DNA of 64,000 nucleotides, taken from contig NZ_WUMN01000001.1 in assembly GCF_009826935.1 (NCBI RefSeq), positions 496,001 to 560,000 of the forward strand, read 5' to 3'. The stretch comes from Flavobacterium sp. Sd200 (GTDB lineage: Bacteria; Bacteroidota; Bacteroidia; Flavobacteriales; Flavobacteriaceae). A model generated the notes under the pieces. It did no database searches and had not been told where the DNA came from. It saw only the letters and a list, made by a program, of their open reading frames with translations. Every line of letters begins with the position of its first letter. Positions within the stretch are counted from its first letter, which is position 1. The position numbers and the translations under genes were made by a program. This document shows, piece by piece, positions 17,901 through 26,309 of this stretch.

Positions 17901-20519
17901 CCAATGATAAACCTTTCGGTTAAGATAGGAACAACAACTGCTACTGGAATGACAGCTTTTGTAACTAATGCTTCACTCGCTACTGTTTATACTAATGCTT
18001 CATACATGCCAACAACAGGTATAAATACATTAGTATTCTCGACACCTTTTGTATGGGATGGTACATCTAATATATTGGTAGAGTTTTGTCATGGTAACGG
18101 TGCTTCGGGTGCCACTATGAACAGAACAGTTAGAACAGATGCTACATCTTATGTTTCTTCTGTAAAATATCATGTTAGTTCTGCTACAGCTGCCGATGTG
18201 GTTTGTGGTACTACTACAGGTAGTAATTTAGCTTCATATTCTGTAAGGCCTAAATTTATATTTAATGGTGTAAGTATATGTAATTCACTACGTCAGGCTG
18301 TAACAGCTACAGTTACTGAAGCAGTTGCAATAAGCGCTACGGCTTCTGAAAGTACAATTTGTAACGGAGAAAGTTCTACACTAAGTGTAACAAGTAGTAA
18401 TGCTGATTATACTTATGTTTGGACACCGGGCAACCTTGCAGGTGCAACACAAACTGTAAGCCCTACACAAACTACTACATATACTGTTACTGCTACAGAT
18501 GAGGCCTCTTCTTGTGTAACTACTCAGGAGGTTACCATTACAGTAAATGCGCTGCCAACTACACTTATAATTGCTCCGATAGAGCAGGTATGTGTAAATA
18601 CACCACAGGCTTTAACTGTAACGGGCGGACTTTCTGCCTCTACAGGTACTGTAGGTGCAGATACCACTCAGACAACCGATACTGAGGAGTTAACTGCCTT
18701 TTCTAACAGAAGGGTTAGTTACAGGAGCCAAACTATTTATACAGCTGCCGAGCTTTTGGCTTCAGGACTTCAGGCTGGTAATATAGTGTCTGTTGCATAC
18801 AACATATCTACATTGGGTGATCGTGCTACAAATGCAAACTACACGGTGAAAATTGGTACTACTTCGGCTGATGTATTTGCAAATACTAATTATTTAAGTG
18901 AAACAGGTTTTACAACAGTTTATGGCCCTGCAACATATACACATGCTGTGGGTGTAAATACTATTCCGTTTACTACACCGTTTGTTTGGGATGGTGTGTC
19001 TAACATTGTTATAAGTGTTTCTCACAGTGGTGCAGACAGCATTAACAATGCAAGAACTTATTATACAGACAGTGGTGCAAATACTACTCTTTACAATTAT
19101 AATAACTTAACTGCTGCTACTGGTACTCTATCGGTAAAAAGATTTAATGTAACATTTGCAACAAGTTCAGCAAATGCAGTTACATGGTCTCCGGCTACTA
19201 ATCTTTATACAAATGCTGAGGCTACAACACCTTATGCAGCCGGAACACCGGCAGCTACGGTATATGTAAAATCTGAGGCTTTGTCTACAACTACTTATAC
19301 AGCTACGGCTACTACAACAAACGGATGTAGTATTAGCACTAGTGTAGATGTTACCGTTACAAGTACTATTGCTCCTGCAGCACAAGCTGCTCAAACATTC
19401 TGTACTCAGGCTGCTGTTGCAGATCTTGAAGCTGATGGAGATAACATTCAGTGGTATGCAGACAGTACAGGTGGTTCACCACTTTCTCCTAATGCTTCAC
19501 TTACTGATGGTGCTATTTATTATGCATCTCAAACAGTTAATGGTTGCGAAAGCGCAGATAGAACAGCAGTTGCTGTAACGCTTACTACTGTTACTGTTGA
19601 TACACCTTCAGATGTTCTTGTGTGTGTTGATTATGTGCTTCCTGCACTTACAAACGGTAACTACTATACTGCAACTAACGGTGGTGGCGAAATGCTTGAA
19701 GCCGGTACCGTGATTACAGAAACTACTTTACTTTATGTATTTGCACAATCGGGTACATGTACTGACGAACGTAACTTTGTAGTTACTATAACTAATGTTG
19801 TTGCCGATGCTCCTTCTGATGTAGTGACATGTAATAGCTACACACTGCCTGTACTAACAAATGGCGACTATTATACAGCAACAAACGGTGGTGGTACTAT
19901 GCTGCTTGCCGGAGAGGTTATTTCAGAAACTACTACACTGTATGTTTTTGAACGCTCTGAAACCAATCAGATTTGTACTGCAGAGAATTCATTTACAATT
20001 ACTGTTACAGCAATAGATCCTGTACAGGGCGTATCGCCTCAAACTATTAGTGCAGCATCTGCTGAAGAGGCTACTATAGAAGATATAGTTGTTACTGCTA
20101 CAGGTACTGTATTGTGGTATGATAATGAAAATGCTGCCCTTTCTTCAAGCAGTACACCTCTTCCTGCCGGAACACAACTTACTGAAGGTGCAACCTACTA
20201 TGCTGTACAGGTAGTTGGAGAGTGCAGAAGCACTCAGGTTCTTGCTGTTACTATAGAGGCTATACTTGGAGGCAAAGGTTTTGATGCGTCATCATTCTCT
20301 TATTATCCAAACCCTGTAAACAACGAGCTTACATTGTCTTACTCATCAGATATTACTTCGGTAGAAGTATTCAATATGTTGGGTCAGCAGGTAATTGCTC
20401 AAAAACCAAATGCAACTACTGTAAAATTAAATACAGCAATGTTGCAGGAAGGTACTTATCTTGTAAAAGTGACTGCCAACAATGCTGTTAAAACAGTTAA
20501 GGTAGTTAAAAAACAATAA
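14916..20519 (+). CDS. Very large secreted adhesin-like protein with type IX sorting domain
   Basis: This 1867-residue protein has an N-terminal signal peptide (cleavage near residue 38 after AHA) and a C-terminal type A sorting domain (about residues 1794-1867, YPNPVNNELTLSY to VKVVKK), so it is secreted and anchored by the type IX system. In between are three copies of a ~170-residue module marked by FVWDG-SNI (about 45-212, 935-1125 and 1241-1416), three fibronectin III-like domains (about 219-312, 493-586 and 772-864), two MAM/cleaved-adhesin-like blocks (about 320-490 and 590-770) and Ig-like repeats after 1420. No catalytic domain is visible. A role in surface adhesion or polymer binding is an inference. 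The gene is Thr- and Ala-rich and monocistronic. Confidence 0.88.
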   Translation: MKKFTKNMLHGSIGHPKKWLLGVVMLIALTMSNIAHAQTATLGSGTATSVANSGSGLGPVNSYYAYMHYQVVYTAAEITAAGGASGLVSQFGWNVSTPSAVVLPNYSIKMAQTTATNSAAHNTATLTEVYRGDYTSTAGYNMFTLSTPFVWDGTSNILVDVCYGETDYVSPYGQVYVYGTAANSSRFSRSDYSNQCTATTDQINAFKPQARFVITEAPSCIAPTGLNISAITASSATINWNASAIVPSDGYDYYISTSATAPTASTDETGSVAGTSTPVNGLSPLTVQYVWVRGNCGNSVSDWTGPVSFNTMPNPATLPYTEDFEGAASQFTFANGSQTNKWVNGSVVSNGTGTKSLYISNDNGVTNNYSHTTSVVHAYRDITLPSDIVQANVSFDFKGAGESTYDFVRVWAVPATHLPTAGTAITTTNSNGGVMIAEYVNLREAFTRLSYIVPASVYAGQTIRLVFEWQNDGGGGTPPGAAIDNLSITTVTCFAPSAVTTVTVPGTVTVNWTAPATVPSLGYDYYYSTTNTAPTSATTVTGNVPTGTTLSLTTLPTDTVYYIWVRGNCGDNSTSVWVSGGSFRTECLASQPSENYETFTSYDGSANSPLCWKEATGVLAATPAAITLGSSSWTNENYGNATGANGLAARVELYGTRNAWLISPAIDLGNGTTDYQLEYNTIVTQWSGTNPIVMGEKYVKVVVSTDGGATWSDANVLRTYDSNNIPTSSRSEAIQLTGYSGIIKIGFYAYSTTTDQDLRFYIDNFRVRETPACLNPIAPSIGTIGEGTVQINWTAPEVAPSAGYQYYVSTANTAPIQATGGVGAGVLTANAGNLAPSTLYYVWVRSNCGDSQSEWVGPVSFTTLCDGGDILTTTDGAVCGQGSATLQATANENAVISWYAAQTGGTALGTGATFNTPEITETTDFYVSAGNVVSGLDTAVGAGASTSDTYSNPFYSLWSNNHTQHLITAQELTAAGLYAGNINSIALDVTSAGTLPMINLSVKIGTTTATGMTAFVTNASLATVYTNASYMPTTGINTLVFSTPFVWDGTSNILVEFCHGNGASGATMNRTVRTDATSYVSSVKYHVSSATAADVVCGTTTGSNLASYSVRPKFIFNGVSICNSLRQAVTATVTEAVAISATASESTICNGESSTLSVTSSNADYTYVWTPGNLAGATQTVSPTQTTTYTVTATDEASSCVTTQEVTITVNALPTTLIIAPIEQVCVNTPQALTVTGGLSASTGTVGADTTQTTDTEELTAFSNRRVSYRSQTIYTAAELLASGLQAGNIVSVAYNISTLGDRATNANYTVKIGTTSADVFANTNYLSETGFTTVYGPATYTHAVGVNTIPFTTPFVWDGVSNIVISVSHSGADSINNARTYYTDSGANTTLYNYNNLTAATGTLSVKRFNVTFATSSANAVTWSPATNLYTNAEATTPYAAGTPAATVYVKSEALSTTTYTATATTTNGCSISTSVDVTVTSTIAPAAQAAQTFCTQAAVADLEADGDNIQWYADSTGGSPLSPNASLTDGAIYYASQTVNGCESADRTAVAVTLTTVTVDTPSDVLVCVDYVLPALTNGNYYTATNGGGEMLEAGTVITETTLLYVFAQSGTCTDERNFVVTITNVVADAPSDVVTCNSYTLPVLTNGDYYTATNGGGTMLLAGEVISETTTLYVFERSETNQICTAENSFTITVTAIDPVQGVSPQTISAASAEEATIEDIVVTATGTVLWYDNENAALSSSSTPLPAGTQLTEGATYYAVQVVGECRSTQVLAVTIEAILGGKGFDASSFSYYPNPVNNELTLSYSSDITSVEVFNMLGQQVIAQKPNATTVKLNTAMLQEGTYLVKVTANNAVKTVKVVKKQ

Positions 20520-20553
20520 GGTAAATAGTGTAAGTAATTACATTTTAATAACT

Positions 20554-20582
20554 AAAGCCACCATTTTTTTGGTGGCTTTTTT
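20554..20582 (+). terminator. Intrinsic terminator after the adhesin gene
   Basis: A 9-bp stem (AAAGCCACC with GGTGGCTTT) has a T-rich loop and trailing T. It overlaps the -33 region of the next promoter. Confidence 0.85.
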
Positions 20583-20602
20583 ATTAAATAGCGCTAACTT
20601 TG
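20568..20602 (+). promoter_or_regulatory. Promoter of glycosyltransferase-coaE
   Basis: TAACTTTG (20595-20602) fits the -7 consensus; TTTG (20568-20571) lies 23 bp upstream, at the long end of usual spacing and inside the preceding terminator. The predicted leader is only about 10 nt. Confidence 0.5.
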
Positions 20603-20616
20603 TTAAAAATAAGTAC

Positions 20617-21612
20617 ATGTTGTTTTCGCTTATCATACCTGTTTACAACAGGCCAGATGAAATAGAAGAATTGCTTCAAAGCCTTACTTTACAAACCTAT
20701 ACTGAGCCTTATGAAGTAGTGGTTGTAGAAGATGGCTCAACCATTCCGTGTAATGATGTAGTGGTGCGTTATGCCGATAGCCTGAATATATCATATTACA
20801 ATAAACCCAACAGTGGGCCGGGTGATTCCCGTAACTATGGTATGAAGATCGCTAAAGGCGATTATTTTTTGATCTTTGATTCGGATTGTGTTATCCCACC
20901 CCATTATATGCAAAGTGTTGCAGATAATCTTTCTAAAGAATATGTTGACTGTTTTGGTGGACCCGATGGTGCGCTTGATAGTTTTAGCGATGTCCAGAAA
21001 GCTATCAATTTCACTATGACCTCTTTTTTAACTACCGGGGGTATTAGAGGAAAATCTGAAAAAATAGAAAAATTCCAACCGCGCAGTTTTAATATGGGCA
21101 TTTCTAAAAAAGCATTCGAAGCCTCCGGCGGTTTTGGAAATATACATCCGGGCGAAGACCCTGACCTTTCTATTAGGCTTTGGAAGCTGGGTTTTAGTAC
21201 ACGTCTGTTTACTGATTCTTATGTATATCATAAGCGCCGTATAGACTGGAAAAAGTTTTACATCCAGGTAAACAAGTTTGGTAAAGCACGCCCCATATTA
21301 GACAAATGGCACCCTGAATATAAAAAGATAACATTCCTTTTCCCTTCACTTTTTATAACAGGATTAGCAATAGCTGCATTATTAGTGCTGTTTAAAATTC
21401 CTTTACTACTGTATTTTTATGTTTTGTATTTTGTTATGATATTTATTTCATCATCAATGCATAACAAAAGCCTTAAGGTAGGGTTGCTGTCGCTTGTAGC
21501 TGTTTATATACAGTTTTATGGCTATGGCACCGGCTATATAAAGGCGTTTGTAAAAATACACATGCTTAAAATTAAGGCGCAAAAAGCATTTCCCGAATTA
21601 TTTTTTAAATGA
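20617..21612 (+). CDS. Family 2 glycosyltransferase, membrane-associated
   Basis: This 331-residue protein has a GT-A fold typical of family GT2: FSLIIPVYNRPDEIEELLQSL at the start, VVEDGS, the metal-binding DSD (FDSDCV) and GEDPDLSIRLW near the acceptor site. Two hydrophobic helices near residues 240-300 place it at the inner membrane. The ATG at 20617 was chosen because an earlier in-frame start at 20569 lies inside the terminator stem and upstream of the promoter. Its stop overlaps coaE by 4 bp (ATGA). Donor and acceptor sugars are unknown. Confidence 0.87.
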   Translation: MLFSLIIPVYNRPDEIEELLQSLTLQTYTEPYEVVVVEDGSTIPCNDVVVRYADSLNISYYNKPNSGPGDSRNYGMKIAKGDYFLIFDSDCVIPPHYMQSVADNLSKEYVDCFGGPDGALDSFSDVQKAINFTMTSFLTTGGIRGKSEKIEKFQPRSFNMGISKKAFEASGGFGNIHPGEDPDLSIRLWKLGFSTRLFTDSYVYHKRRIDWKKFYIQVNKFGKARPILDKWHPEYKKITFLFPSLFITGLAIAALLVLFKIPLLLYFYVLYFVMIFISSSMHNKSLKVGLLSLVAVYIQFYGYGTGYIKAFVKIHMLKIKAQKAFPELFFK

Positions 21613-22196
21613 AAACAAAAATTATAGGTCTTACCGGAGGTATTGGCAGCGGAAAAACCACTATTGCCCGCTATTTTGAATCGCTTGGGATTCCGGTTTA
21701 TATAGCCGATGACGAAGCAAAAAAAATACTCTACACTCCTGAGGTTGTTGCTGAACTGGTTGAAAAGTTTGGAAATAATATATTTACAGACGGTATTCCT
21801 GACAGGACAAAAATAGCAGAGATTGTTTTTAAGCAACCCGAAAAGCTTGCAGTTCTTAATAGTATTATTCATCCTAAAGTGGGAGAGCATTTTAAAAAGT
21901 GGATTACAGAAAATACTGGCAAACTTTTTGTTATAAAAGAAACAGCAATACTGTTTGAGAGCGGCAGTTATAAAGATTGCGATGCGGTTATATTAGTAAC
22001 AGCACCCATAGAGGTGCGCGTTGATAGGGTTATGCAGCGCGACGGAGTTACAAAGGATAAGGTTTTAGAGCGTATGGCAAACCAATGGGACGATGAAAAG
22101 AAAGCTGCCCTTAGTAATTATATAATAGATAATACAGATTTGGAAAGCGCTAAAAAACAGGTTGTTAAAATAGTTAAATTAGTAAATTCTCTCTAA
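21609..22196 (+). CDS. coaE: Dephospho-CoA kinase
   Basis: CoaE phosphorylates dephospho-CoA in the last step of coenzyme A synthesis. The 195-residue protein has the P-loop GLTGGIGSGKTT at residues 6-17, the ADDEAKKIL segment and ETAILFESG of the family. It overlaps the glycosyltransferase gene by 4 bp, so it is translationally coupled to it. The sensor kinase gene follows after 71 bp with its own promoter. Confidence 0.95.
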   Translation: MKTKIIGLTGGIGSGKTTIARYFESLGIPVYIADDEAKKILYTPEVVAELVEKFGNNIFTDGIPDRTKIAEIVFKQPEKLAVLNSIIHPKVGEHFKKWITENTGKLFVIKETAILFESGSYKDCDAVILVTAPIEVRVDRVMQRDGVTKDKVLERMANQWDDEKKAALSNYIIDNTDLESAKKQVVKIVKLVNSL

Positions 22197-22254
22197 AAAT
22201 AAATCTCGTTGTTAATGTTTGGTTAATGTTATTTAGCTGTAAATGTTAAAATGT

Positions 22255-22262
22255 TAAATTTG
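22255..22262 (+). promoter_or_regulatory. -7 element just before the sensor kinase start
   Basis: TAAATTTG (22255-22262) matches the -7 consensus and ends only 5 nt before the ATG at 22268. Transcription would begin at or next to the start codon, giving a leaderless or nearly leaderless mRNA. No clear -33 element is seen. Confidence 0.45.
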
Positions 22263-22267
22263 TAGCG

Positions 22268-23788
22268 ATGAATAAGACTAAATTTCGCTTACTGGTATTT
22301 TTTATGAGCCTGTCTTTGATAGGTATAATATTAGTACAGCTTTATTGGGTTAACTCGTCGCTAAAAAGCAGCGAAGAACAATTTAAATTCCATGTGCAGC
22401 AGGTTTTAAGCAAAGTGGCTTACAAGCTTGAAGAGCAGGAAGGAGAAGAGTTTTATAAAATATACAGCAGGTATAAAGACAGTACAGGTAAAGTGCCTCT
22501 TAGGCAGGATCTGCTTCCGTTTTATGACAAAGGTAGTGTAAAAGGCAGAGGAGAGACTGTTATATATAGCGACCAGGTTACCCGCGATTATGATGAAGTG
22601 TTCTTTGATAAGAACAGGATGGATGATCTTGTTAAAAAAAAGGCTAAAGGTATTGTAGCTGATGACAGTAAAAAAACTGCTAATGGTGGCGATGCCGACA
22701 GATGGCTTCGTTTTCAGGTAGAAGGATTTCTTAAGGATTTTAGGGAGTACAACTATCTTGAAAGTTGGATATCTAAAGACAGGCTACAAAAAATGATAGC
22801 TTCGGAGCTTTTGCAGAGCGGTGTAAAAACCCCTTTTGAATTTGCTATTTACAGCAATGGCATGTCTACAAAAATAAGATCTTCTAATTTAAAGGTAGGG
22901 CGCGATATGTACAGCCATCCTATTTTTGAAGACAGTGAAGGATATTCAGACTACCATTTGCTGGTGAGTTTTCCTAACAAGCAGGTGTATATATTTTCGT
23001 CTATTGTAGGTATAACGTCGCTTTCTTTAGTATTTACGCTAATTATCATTATAGCATACCTAAGCGCAATTAACCAGCTGATAAAGCAAAAGAATATATC
23101 GGAAATTAAGACCGACTTTATTAATAACATGACCCATGAGTTTAAAACGCCCATTGCCACTATAAACCTTGCTTTGGATGCAATAAAAAACCCACGGATA
23201 TTTGACGATAAAGAAAAGGTGCAACGTTACCTGCAAATGATAAGGGATGAGAACAAGCGTATGCATGCCCAGGTAGAGAATGTGTTGCAAATATCGAGAC
23301 TCGATAAAAAAGAGCTTGATATAAATAAAGAACAGGCTAATGTTGAGGATGTTATAGAGAGTGCAATAGAACATGTAAACCTGATTGTGGAAGAAAGGCA
23401 TGGCACACTTACAAGGCACTTTAGTGCACAACGCACTTCGACGCTGTTAAATGACACGCATTTTACCAACGTTATTGTTAATATTTTAGATAACGCCATA
23501 AAATATTCGCCGGATGAACCCGTTATAGATATCTATACCGAAAATGTAAAAGACTTTATTCTGATAAAGATAAAAGATCATGGATTAGGTATGAATAAAG
23601 TAACGCAGAAAAAGATTTTTGAGAAATTTTACAGAGAGCACACCGGCGATGTGCACAATGTAAAAGGGCATGGTCTTGGCCTTGCCTATGTTAAGAGAAT
23701 AATTGAAGACCACAATTGTCAAATATACGTAGAGAGCGAAAAAGGAAAGGGTAGCACCTTTATAATAAAAATGCCACTAATAAACTAA
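22268..23788 (+). CDS. Sensor histidine kinase (RprX-like)
   Basis: This 506-residue membrane kinase has two transmembrane helices (about residues 8-28 and 240-263) flanking a periplasmic sensor region. A dimerisation/phosphoacceptor domain follows with His290 in NMTHEFKTP, then an ATPase domain with the N box NVIVNILDNAIKYS and the G boxes DHGLGMN and GHGLGLAYVKRI. The layout is that of the Bacteroidota kinase RprX. It is 6 bp upstream of its response regulator, so the two form a two-component system. The signal is unknown. Confidence 0.9.
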   Translation: MNKTKFRLLVFFMSLSLIGIILVQLYWVNSSLKSSEEQFKFHVQQVLSKVAYKLEEQEGEEFYKIYSRYKDSTGKVPLRQDLLPFYDKGSVKGRGETVIYSDQVTRDYDEVFFDKNRMDDLVKKKAKGIVADDSKKTANGGDADRWLRFQVEGFLKDFREYNYLESWISKDRLQKMIASELLQSGVKTPFEFAIYSNGMSTKIRSSNLKVGRDMYSHPIFEDSEGYSDYHLLVSFPNKQVYIFSSIVGITSLSLVFTLIIIIAYLSAINQLIKQKNISEIKTDFINNMTHEFKTPIATINLALDAIKNPRIFDDKEKVQRYLQMIRDENKRMHAQVENVLQISRLDKKELDINKEQANVEDVIESAIEHVNLIVEERHGTLTRHFSAQRTSTLLNDTHFTNVIVNILDNAIKYSPDEPVIDIYTENVKDFILIKIKDHGLGMNKVTQKKIFEKFYREHTGDVHNVKGHGLGLAYVKRIIEDHNCQIYVESEKGKGSTFIIKMPLIN

Positions 23789-23794
23789 GAAAAT

Positions 23795-24517
23795 ATGGAA
23801 GAAGTAAACAAAAAGATCCTTTTGGTAGAAGACGATCCAAATTTTGGAGCGGTACTGAAAGATTATCTGCTAATTAATGATTTTGATGTAACCCTGGCTA
23901 AAAACGGTATGGAAGGTTTCGAGAAGTTTAAAAAAGACAACTACGACCTTTGCATTCTTGATGTAATGATGCCTTATAAAGACGGTTACACGCTGGCACG
24001 TGAAATTAGGGAGAAAAACAAAGAAGTGCCTATTATTTTCCTTACTGCAAAATCGATGAAGGAAGATGTGCTTAAAGGCTATAAAGTAGGTGCTGATGAC
24101 TACCTGAACAAACCTTTTGACTCTGAAGTGCTTTTAATGAAAATTAAAGCTATTATACAGAGAAAAGCATCTGAAACTAAAACAGATAACTCTAAATTTG
24201 AGTTCCAGATAGGTAAATTCCACCTTAATTCTAAACTTCGTTTCCTTACTTTTGAGAACGACGAGCCTATAAAACTTTCTCCAAAGGAAAACGAATTGCT
24301 AAAAATGCTTGCGCTGCATGAAAACGACCTTATGCCAAGGGAGCTTGCATTAACCAAAATTTGGAGAGACGATAACTACTTTACTTCAAGAAGTATGGAT
24401 GTTTATATTGCCAAGCTTAGAAAATACCTTAAACTGGATGATGAGGTAGAGATACTTAACATTCACGGAGAAGGCTTTAGGCTGGTTGTAAAAAACAAAG
24501 TAGCTGCAGAGAAATAA
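23795..24517 (+). CDS. OmpR-family response regulator (RprY-like)
   Basis: This 240-residue regulator has an N-terminal receiver domain with the acidic pocket EDD (12-14), phosphoacceptor Asp56 (ILDVMMPYKDGY) and the conserved Thr and Lys (FLTAKS, KPFD). A winged-helix DNA-binding domain of the OmpR/PhoB type fills the C-terminus (LSPKENELLKML, SRSMDVYIAKLRKYL, GEGFRLV). It is co-transcribed with the RprX-like kinase. It resembles RprY of Bacteroidota closely, but orthology is not proven by reading. Confidence 0.92.
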   Translation: MEEVNKKILLVEDDPNFGAVLKDYLLINDFDVTLAKNGMEGFEKFKKDNYDLCILDVMMPYKDGYTLAREIREKNKEVPIIFLTAKSMKEDVLKGYKVGADDYLNKPFDSEVLLMKIKAIIQRKASETKTDNSKFEFQIGKFHLNSKLRFLTFENDEPIKLSPKENELLKMLALHENDLMPRELALTKIWRDDNYFTSRSMDVYIAKLRKYLKLDDEVEILNIHGEGFRLVVKNKVAAEK

Positions 24518-24551
24518 TAAATTTACAGGTAAGCCCTGTATATATAATTTA

Positions 24552-24629
24552 GGAGATTCTTTTTTTACTCTTAGGTGGTGTTCGTTTTTAACGGATACTG
24601 TTCTAACGTAAGGGAGAATCTCTTTTTAT
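24552..24629 (+). terminator. Long structured element after the response regulator
   Basis: An outer stem (24553-24560 with 24615-24622) encloses a nested hairpin (GTGTTCGTT with AACGGATAC around a TTT loop, partly by wobble pairs). A T-rich run follows on the + strand. It lies between convergent genes and is larger than the simple terminators nearby. Confidence 0.5.
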
Positions 24630-24655
24630 TTATTTACTGTTTTTAAACTATATAA

Positions 24656-25396
24656 TTACTTCCAGTCAAGCTCCAGTGCAAAGCAGGGCTTATCATCTTT
24701 GTTTATAGTAAATATAGAGGCTTTTTCTTCTTTTGCAAGCAGTAGCTGAACGCTGTCGCCAAGTTTTAGCTCGCGCATAAAGTTCATATCAAAGCTTTTA
24801 AGCTGTTGTTTTAAAATAGGGCGTGGGTCTGTATTGTCTAAGCACCATTCTAAATACTTTACATTATTGGCATGGTTTACAATATCTACGTCAGATAATA
24901 CTACTTTGCGTTCGCTGTTTAAAACAAAATCCCTGTTTAGATCTATTTTTTTAAAAGATTCTGAGGTTGCATGCCTTTCAGGAAATTTTGTAACATGTTC
25001 ATGAGGCAATGCAAGAGCTTCGGCCTTACGCAGTTTTGTGTTGAAAACAGCCCAGTAAGTAACCGAGCCTATAATTTTGCGACCGTTTGCATGTACTTCA
25101 AAAGCTCTTATAGATCTTGATCCCTGTAAATCATATATCCAGGTAGTTACAGTAATTGTTTCGGTCCATTTGGGCAATTCTTCAATTTCAACACGCATGC
25201 GGCTAAGTACCCATGCCTGGTCATGCAACTGCATGTCGGTAAAATTAATTCCCCCTAATTCGGCATGGTAACCTGCTGTTAGCTGTAGTATATTGCACAA
25301 TTCGGTATGCTTAAGCAATCCGTTGGGTGTACACTGCAAAAAGTTTATTTCCCAGTCATGTGAGTATACCGATGTAAAATCTTTAGAAATTGGCAT
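24656..25396 (-). CDS. Acyl-ACP thioesterase family protein
   Basis: This 246-residue protein is a double hot-dog acyl-ACP thioesterase (Acyl-ACP_TE/FatA-type family), which releases free fatty acids from ACP. The first hot-dog domain covers about residues 1-130 (LQLTAGYHAELGG, WVLSRMRVEIEELPKW), and the second carries the typical VVLSDVDIVNHANNVKYLEW segment with the catalytic Asn/His region. The start overlaps the end of miaA by 14 bp, so it is the last gene of a leftward operon. Its cellular role in bacteria is not well defined. Confidence 0.88.
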   Translation of the reverse strand: MPISKDFTSVYSHDWEINFLQCTPNGLLKHTELCNILQLTAGYHAELGGINFTDMQLHDQAWVLSRMRVEIEELPKWTETITVTTWIYDLQGSRSIRAFEVHANGRKIIGSVTYWAVFNTKLRKAEALALPHEHVTKFPERHATSESFKKIDLNRDFVLNSERKVVLSDVDIVNHANNVKYLEWCLDNTDPRPILKQQLKSFDMNFMRELKLGDSVQLLLAKEEKASIFTINKDDKPCFALELDWK

Positions 25397-26309
25397 TTAC
25401 TTTATCTTCTATATAATTTATAATTTGGGCAAAAGGTGTAGTGTAGTCAAACCATGTTGCTCCTTCGGTGCGTTTAAACCACGTGATTTGCCTTTTAGCA
25501 AAACGGCGCGTGTTCTTTTTTATTTCCTCAATGGCAAAAGGCAGGCTAAATTCTCCGTCAAAATAACTGAACAATTCTCTATAGCCCACTGTTTGCAAGG
25601 CATTCAGATTTTTATGCTGGTATAATGCTTTCGCTTCATTGATCAATCCCATATCTGCCATGATATCTACGCGCTGATTAATACGGCTGTACATCGTTTC
25701 TCTCTCAGCCTCAAGACCTATAACTATTGGGGTAAAATTACGGCTGTTTTTTTTGATATTGAGAAAAGAAGAATAGGGAAGGCCACTGCTAATGCAAACC
25801 TCAAGCGCACGCATTAAACGCTGCGGATTTTCTTTGGCAACATTTTGATAATGCACGGGATCCAACTCTTCCAGTTTTTTTTGTAGATAGCCAATACCCT
25901 TAATTTCATATTCAGCAATGAGCTGTTGCCTTACTGTCGGATCTGTATCCGGAAAATCATCAAAACCCTTCAATACAGCATCAATATACAGCCCTGAACC
26001 ACCTACTAAAACAGCATAATCGTTAGTAGCAAACAATTCATCGAGCTTTGCAATAGCATCGCGTTCAAAATCGCCCACAGTATAATTGTCGAATATAGAG
26101 ATGTTCTGTATAAAATGGTGAGGTGCTGCTGCAAGTTCTTCGGCAGAAGGTACAGCTGTGCCTATAGTCATTTCTTTAAAGAACTGCCTGCTGTCTGCCG
26201 AGATAATCTCACATTTATAATGCTGTGCAATTTGTATCGCCAGTGCCGTTTTGCCAATTGCGGTAGGCCCAATAACGGTTATAAGGTATTTTTTGTTATT
26301 CATAATCAT
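25383..26309 (-). CDS. miaA: tRNA dimethylallyltransferase
   Basis: MiaA adds a dimethylallyl group to A37 of tRNAs that read UNN codons. The 308-residue protein has the P-loop GPTAIGKTALA, the SADSRQFFKEMTIGTA segment, and the tRNA-binding part with NPQRLMRALEV and GYRELFSYFDGE. The length is normal. It overlaps the ion channel gene by 4 bp upstream and the thioesterase by 14 bp downstream. Confidence 0.95.
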   Translation of the reverse strand: MIMNNKKYLITVIGPTAIGKTALAIQIAQHYKCEIISADSRQFFKEMTIGTAVPSAEELAAAPHHFIQNISIFDNYTVGDFERDAIAKLDELFATNDYAVLVGGSGLYIDAVLKGFDDFPDTDPTVRQQLIAEYEIKGIGYLQKKLEELDPVHYQNVAKENPQRLMRALEVCISSGLPYSSFLNIKKNSRNFTPIVIGLEAERETMYSRINQRVDIMADMGLINEAKALYQHKNLNALQTVGYRELFSYFDGEFSLPFAIEEIKKNTRRFAKRQITWFKRTEGATWFDYTTPFAQIINYIEDKVNANF

